Origin: Aromatoleum toluolicum
Lineage (GTDB): Bacteria > Pseudomonadota > Gammaproteobacteria > Burkholderiales > Rhodocyclaceae
DNA: 64,000 bases
Assembly (NCBI RefSeq): GCF_012911005.2
Contig: NZ_WTVS01000030.1
Location: 1-64,000, forward strand
Reading direction: 5' to 3'
The notes beneath the pieces are model-generated. The model saw only the letters and a program-made list of their open reading frames with translations. It did no database searches and had not been told where the DNA came from. Position 1 is the stretch's first letter; each line of letters starts with the position of its first letter. Below are positions 61,184 to 64,000 of the stretch, piece after piece. A program made the position numbers and the translations under genes.

Positions 61184-61839
61184 CAAGGATACCGTACACC
61201 GAACGGTCGCGTCGCACCACCCTGCTGCACGTGGCCGCGGCCACCTGGCTGCTACTCATCAGCGTCGCAGTCGTGATCGACCACGTCGTCCTGTCGACAC
61301 TGACCGAAGAGGCCGAAGAGGCCGAAGACCGCGTGCCTGGCATGCAGATCGCCGTATTGGAAGCGCGACTGGCCGAACTCGCCCGGGAACTCGAGCAGCA
61401 CCGCAAAGGGCCGGCTGCACTGCCCTTGGTACGTTACGAATCCGAGCGCCTGGTGCTGGATCAACGGCTAGCAGCGCTCGAACAGGCACTCGACGATCTG
61501 CCAACCACCGATCTGCAGTCCTTGCAGACCCGCATCGAACGGGTGGAAGTACGCCTTGCCACCGTCCGGTCGGCACCGATGGCCGCTTCCCGTCCCCCCG
61601 TATTCGCGCCGGCAAAGCCCCGGCCCATTGAGCCCGCGTTCCGGGTGATCGGCGTCGAGTTGCGTGCGGGCGAACGCTTCCTGTCGATCCTGCCTGCTGA
61701 TGCGGCTGCGCTCGCACCGGCCCGTCTGCTGCGAGCTGGTGAAACCGAGGCCGGCTGGCAGCTCGAAGTGATCGAGCACGGCATCGCCGTCTTCCGACAC
61801 GGCGACGAGGTCCGCCGCCTGACCGTACCCGAGCGATAG
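61180..61839 (+). CDS. ICE conjugation membrane protein with coiled coil
   Basis: This 219-residue protein has one TM (about 18-38) followed by a periplasmic coiled coil (about 40-125, Glu/Leu/Arg heptads). The small C-terminal beta domain has FRVIGVELRAGERFLSILP and GWQLEVIEHGIAVFRHGDE, resembling PilP-like or GspC-like periplasmic modules. It overlaps the PilL-N gene by 4 nt. It is a likely structural part of the ICE transfer complex; I cannot name a family with confidence. Confidence 0.72.
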   Translation: MTRIPYTERSRRTTLLHVAAATWLLLISVAVVIDHVVLSTLTEEAEEAEDRVPGMQIAVLEARLAELARELEQHRKGPAALPLVRYESERLVLDQRLAALEQALDDLPTTDLQSLQTRIERVEVRLATVRSAPMAASRPPVFAPAKPRPIEPAFRVIGVELRAGERFLSILPADAAALAPARLLRAGETEAGWQLEVIEHGIAVFRHGDEVRRLTVPER

Positions 61840-61848
61840 GAGGGGCAA

Positions 61849-62574
61849 GTGAAGCAGTACGGGACCGTCACCCTCTTGACCGTCGCGCTTCTCACTGGCT
61901 CGACCCCGGTCGCGGTTGCCCAGCACACCGCCACGTCGGACACCGTCCCCGGCCGCGAGCGGCCGGTGGTGACCGTCCATAGTGACGAGCTGTTGGGCCG
62001 CGACTGGGGGCTGAGTGCCGAAGACTGGGCGCGCTACCGGGAGCTGATGCAGGGACCACTCGGCGTCTATTCCCCCAACCTCGACCCGCTCACGGCCCTG
62101 GGCATCGAGGCGCGCAGCGACGAGGAGCGCAACCGCTACGCGGAGCTGCAGGTGCAGGCCGAGTCGCGGCGCGTGAACAAGACGCTGGCCTACCAGCGGG
62201 CCTACGACGCGGCCTGGAAGCGACTCTATCCGGGCCAGTTGCGCGTCAACCTGCAGGGCGCACAGGTGCCCAGCGCCGGGAACAAGGGCTCGGGCCGCCT
62301 GGCCGTCTTCGTCAAGGCCGACTGCGCGCCGTGCGACCAGCGCGTGCGCCAGTTGCAGGCGGCGGGCACGGCCTTCGATATCTACATGGTCGGCAGCCGC
62401 CAGGACGATGCGCGCATTCGCCAGTGGGCGACCCTGGCCGGCATCGACCCGGCCCGGGTGCGCGCACGCACGATCACGCTCAACCACGATGCCGGGCGCT
62501 GGCTGTCCCTCGGCATGCCCGGCGAGTTGCCGGCCGTGGTGCGCGAGGTGAACGGCCAATGGCAGCGGCAGTAA
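61849..62574 (+). CDS. TIGR03759-type ICE protein
   Basis: This 241-residue exported protein has a signal peptide (ending AVAQHT). It contains the TIGR03759-like WGLSAEDWARYRELMQGPLGVYSP, then a thioredoxin-fold-like C-terminal region with CAPC (VFVKADCAPCDQR). It may help oxidative folding in the conjugation complex. It starts with GTG at 61849 supported by TAGGAGG. Its 3' end overlaps the transglycosylase start by 16 nt. Confidence 0.8.
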   Translation: MKQYGTVTLLTVALLTGSTPVAVAQHTATSDTVPGRERPVVTVHSDELLGRDWGLSAEDWARYRELMQGPLGVYSPNLDPLTALGIEARSDEERNRYAELQVQAESRRVNKTLAYQRAYDAAWKRLYPGQLRVNLQGAQVPSAGNKGSGRLAVFVKADCAPCDQRVRQLQAAGTAFDIYMVGSRQDDARIRQWATLAGIDPARVRARTITLNHDAGRWLSLGMPGELPAVVREVNGQWQRQ

Positions 62575-63146
62575 GCCGGCCATCCGCGTTGCGCGCCGCG
62601 CTCTTGCTCGGCGCCTGCGTCTGGGCATCGGCTGCTTCCGCGCAGGAAGTGCCACCGCCGGCCTACCAGATCGCCGCGCAGCAAGCGGGCGTGCCGTCGC
62701 CAGTGCTGTACGCGGTGGCCTTGCAGGAGAGCGGCACCCGGCTGCGCGGCCGCCTGATTCCCTGGCCGTGGACGCTCAATGTCGCCGGCAGGCCCGAGCG
62801 CTACGCCACGCGGGCCCAGACCTGCGCCGGCCTGCGCAGGGCGCTCGCCCACACCCCGGCCAGCCGGATCGACGCCGGCCTCGGGCAGGTCAATCTCGGC
62901 TACCAGGCGCACCGCTACAGCCATCCCTGCGAGCTGCTCGACCCATACCGGAATCTCGCGATCGCCGCTGAAATCCTCAAGGAGCAGTACGTCGAGGGCG
63001 AGGACTGGCTGGCAGCCATCGGGCGCTACCACCGTCCTGCCGGCGGCGCACCGGCCGCCCGCTACCGCCGCAACGTCCACCAGCACCTCGTCCGCGTGCT
63101 GGGGCCGGGCACGACTCTTTTCACCACCAAAGCGACCACGCCATGA
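62559..63146 (+). CDS. Lytic transglycosylase (SLT-like) of the conjugation operon
   Basis: This 195-residue protein has a signal peptide (about 1-29, ending SAASAQE) and an SLT-like domain. The catalytic Glu is in YAVALQESGTR, followed by GLGQVNLGYQAHRY and DPYRNLAIAAEILKEQY, typical of transglycosylase fold helices. It opens peptidoglycan locally for the transfer channel. The ATG lies inside the preceding gene, and its stop overlaps the next start. Confidence 0.85.
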   Translation: MAAAVSRPSALRAALLLGACVWASAASAQEVPPPAYQIAAQQAGVPSPVLYAVALQESGTRLRGRLIPWPWTLNVAGRPERYATRAQTCAGLRRALAHTPASRIDAGLGQVNLGYQAHRYSHPCELLDPYRNLAIAAEILKEQYVEGEDWLAAIGRYHRPAGGAPAARYRRNVHQHLVRVLGPGTTLFTTKATTP

Positions 63147-63679
63147 ACCGCATGCTCGTCACCACTGCCCTGGGGCTGTTCACTGCTGCCACCGCCACGG
63201 CGCAATCGACTACCGAACGGCTGATCGTCGTCGAGGACCGCGGCGGCGCTTCTGCGCTGCCGTACTACCAAGCATTGAATCCGCAGGATGCGGGCCCGGA
63301 CGAGTCGTCCGCGCCGCTGCCGGCACCCCGCATCGGCAGCCCGGCCGAAGTCGAGGCCGCCATGCTGCCGGTGCGCTCGGCACGGCTGTCGCCGGGCGAT
63401 GAACCGCGCCGCGTCGTCCGCGCTCCGGGCCTGACGCCGCTGTTCCTGGTCGGCGACGACGACCGCTCGCGCACTTGGCTCAAGCAGCGGCGGACGGCGC
63501 TGCAGGAACTGGGCGCGGTGGGGCAGGTAGTCAATGTGACCTCGCCCGAGGCACTGGCCGCGCTGCGCCGCCTCGCGCCGGGCCTTACGCTGTCGCCAGC
63601 CTCGGGCGACGACTTGGCCCAGCGGCTGGGCATCCGTCACTACCCGGTGCTGATCACCTCCACCGGCATCGAACCCTGA
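63143..63679 (+). CDS. PFL_4695 family ICE protein (TIGR03765-like)
   Basis: This 178-residue exported protein has a signal peptide (ending TATAQS). It shows the PFL_4695-type pattern LIVVEDRGGASALPYYQAL, a Pro-rich linker, then PLFLVGDDDRSRTWLKQR and SGDDLAQRLGIRHYPVLITS. The last segment resembles a thioredoxin-like element. It is probably a periplasmic component of MPF-G type conjugation. It overlaps the transglycosylase stop by 4 nt. Confidence 0.8.
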   Translation: MNRMLVTTALGLFTAATATAQSTTERLIVVEDRGGASALPYYQALNPQDAGPDESSAPLPAPRIGSPAEVEAAMLPVRSARLSPGDEPRRVVRAPGLTPLFLVGDDDRSRTWLKQRRTALQELGAVGQVVNVTSPEALAALRRLAPGLTLSPASGDDLAQRLGIRHYPVLITSTGIEP

Positions 63680-63703
63680 AGTGGCTAAGGTGAAGCGCCC
63701 GCC

Positions 63704-64000
63704 ATGGCTCAGTCCCAGACCGTCGAGGTGTTGCTGCGGCCAGCGGTGGAGCTGTACACCGTCGCGGTTTGTGCCGGCGCCGCGCTTTTGTGCCTGGTGG
63801 CGCCGTGGTCGCTCGCGTTGAGCCCCTTGCTGGGCCTCGGTAGCGCGCTGGCGTTCCTCACCTTCGGCGTGATCCGCCTGCGCGATGCCTGGGCCATCTT
63901 GCGCTATCGGCGCAACATCCGCCGCCTGCCGCGCTACGTGATGACCAGCCGCGACGTTCCGGTGAGCCAACAGCGGTTGTTCATCGGCCGGGGTTTTCGG
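63704..64000 (+). CDS. traD: TraD-like type IV coupling protein, 5' part
   Basis: The first 99 codons are open to the window edge. Two TM segments (about 15-35 and 38-58) are followed by RLRDAWAILRYRRNIRRLP, as in the TraD (TIGR03743-like) coupling ATPase of ICEs. That protein pumps the relaxase-bound strand to the channel. The ATPase motifs lie beyond the window. No strong RBS is visible. The position after the PFL_4695-type gene matches known ICE order. Confidence 0.75.
   Translation, partial: MAQSQTVEVLLRPAVELYTVAVCAGAALLCLVAPWSLALSPLLGLGSALAFLTFGVIRLRDAWAILRYRRNIRRLPRYVMTSRDVPVSQQRLFIGRGFR

Overview
The window is high-G+C DNA from what looks like a betaproteobacterium, most probably a Rhodocyclales member of the Azoarcus/Thauera/Aromatoleum type. 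That placement is inferred from gene content and style (ModE-modABC molybdate uptake, several c-di-GMP enzymes, c-type cytochromes, acetoin/pyruvate-type E1 subunits, LIV-type ABC genes); no rRNA or complete tRNA is present to confirm it. Two parts are joined at about position 32074: host chromosome on the left and the distal end of an integrative conjugative element (ICE) of the ICEclc/PFGI-1 (tRNA-Gly, MPF-G) class on the right.

Chromosomal part (1-32073): a ProQ/FinO RNA-binding protein, a NERD-UvrD-like helicase, a chemotaxis receptor and a periplasmic OB-fold protein. Next is a tightly coupled minus-strand five-gene operon (PhnD-like binding protein, GGDEF-EAL protein, two membrane-anchored c-type cytochromes, SulP transporter). 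Then come modE-modABC with a likely ModE operator, an MBL-fold hydrolase, mscL, a TRIC/UPF0126 channel, livH-livM, a large CHASE-PAS-GGDEF-EAL protein, a LivK-type binding protein, a UbiX-like protein, a Lon-N-domain protein, mutY, a flavin reductase, a two-gene split-barrel/GAF pair, E1 alpha and beta of a 2-oxoacid/acetoin dehydrogenase without E2/E3, and sodC. Three dispersed hairpin repeats lie between these genes.

ICE part (32074-64000, continuing past the right edge): an attR-like 23-bp copy of a tRNA-Gly 3' end, then the maintenance block (hypothetical gene, alpA, parA, shi-position gene, parB, DUF2857, STY4528-type, OST-HTH, PFL_4669-type, DUF3158, ssb, topB). After it come small ICE-conserved genes (two appear frameshifted), an ICE H-NS, DUF3577, DUF3275 and DUF932 genes. 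A three-gene cargo operon follows: an MBL-fold hydrolase, an E2-E1-JAB triple-fusion protein and a patatin-like lipase. The maintenance genes then resume (DUF6094 methyltransferase-like, SNF2-like helicase, an IHF-beta-like protein), and the conjugation operon begins (PilL-N lipoprotein, TIGR03759-type, lytic transglycosylase, PFL_4695-type, start of the TraD coupling protein).

The most notable content is the cargo operon at 49898-54503. It combines ubiquitin-like conjugation and deconjugation chemistry with two hydrolases, but has no recognisable ubiquitin-like protein and no CBASS nucleotidyltransferase, so it is a candidate unusual anti-phage or stress-response system. The ICE also carries repeated regulatory DNA: three copies of a ~65-bp element, three copies of a CTATCCCC-N-GGGGATAG palindrome, iteron-like 9-mers at 22-bp phasing, and tandem 13-mers beside two DnaA-box-like sites.
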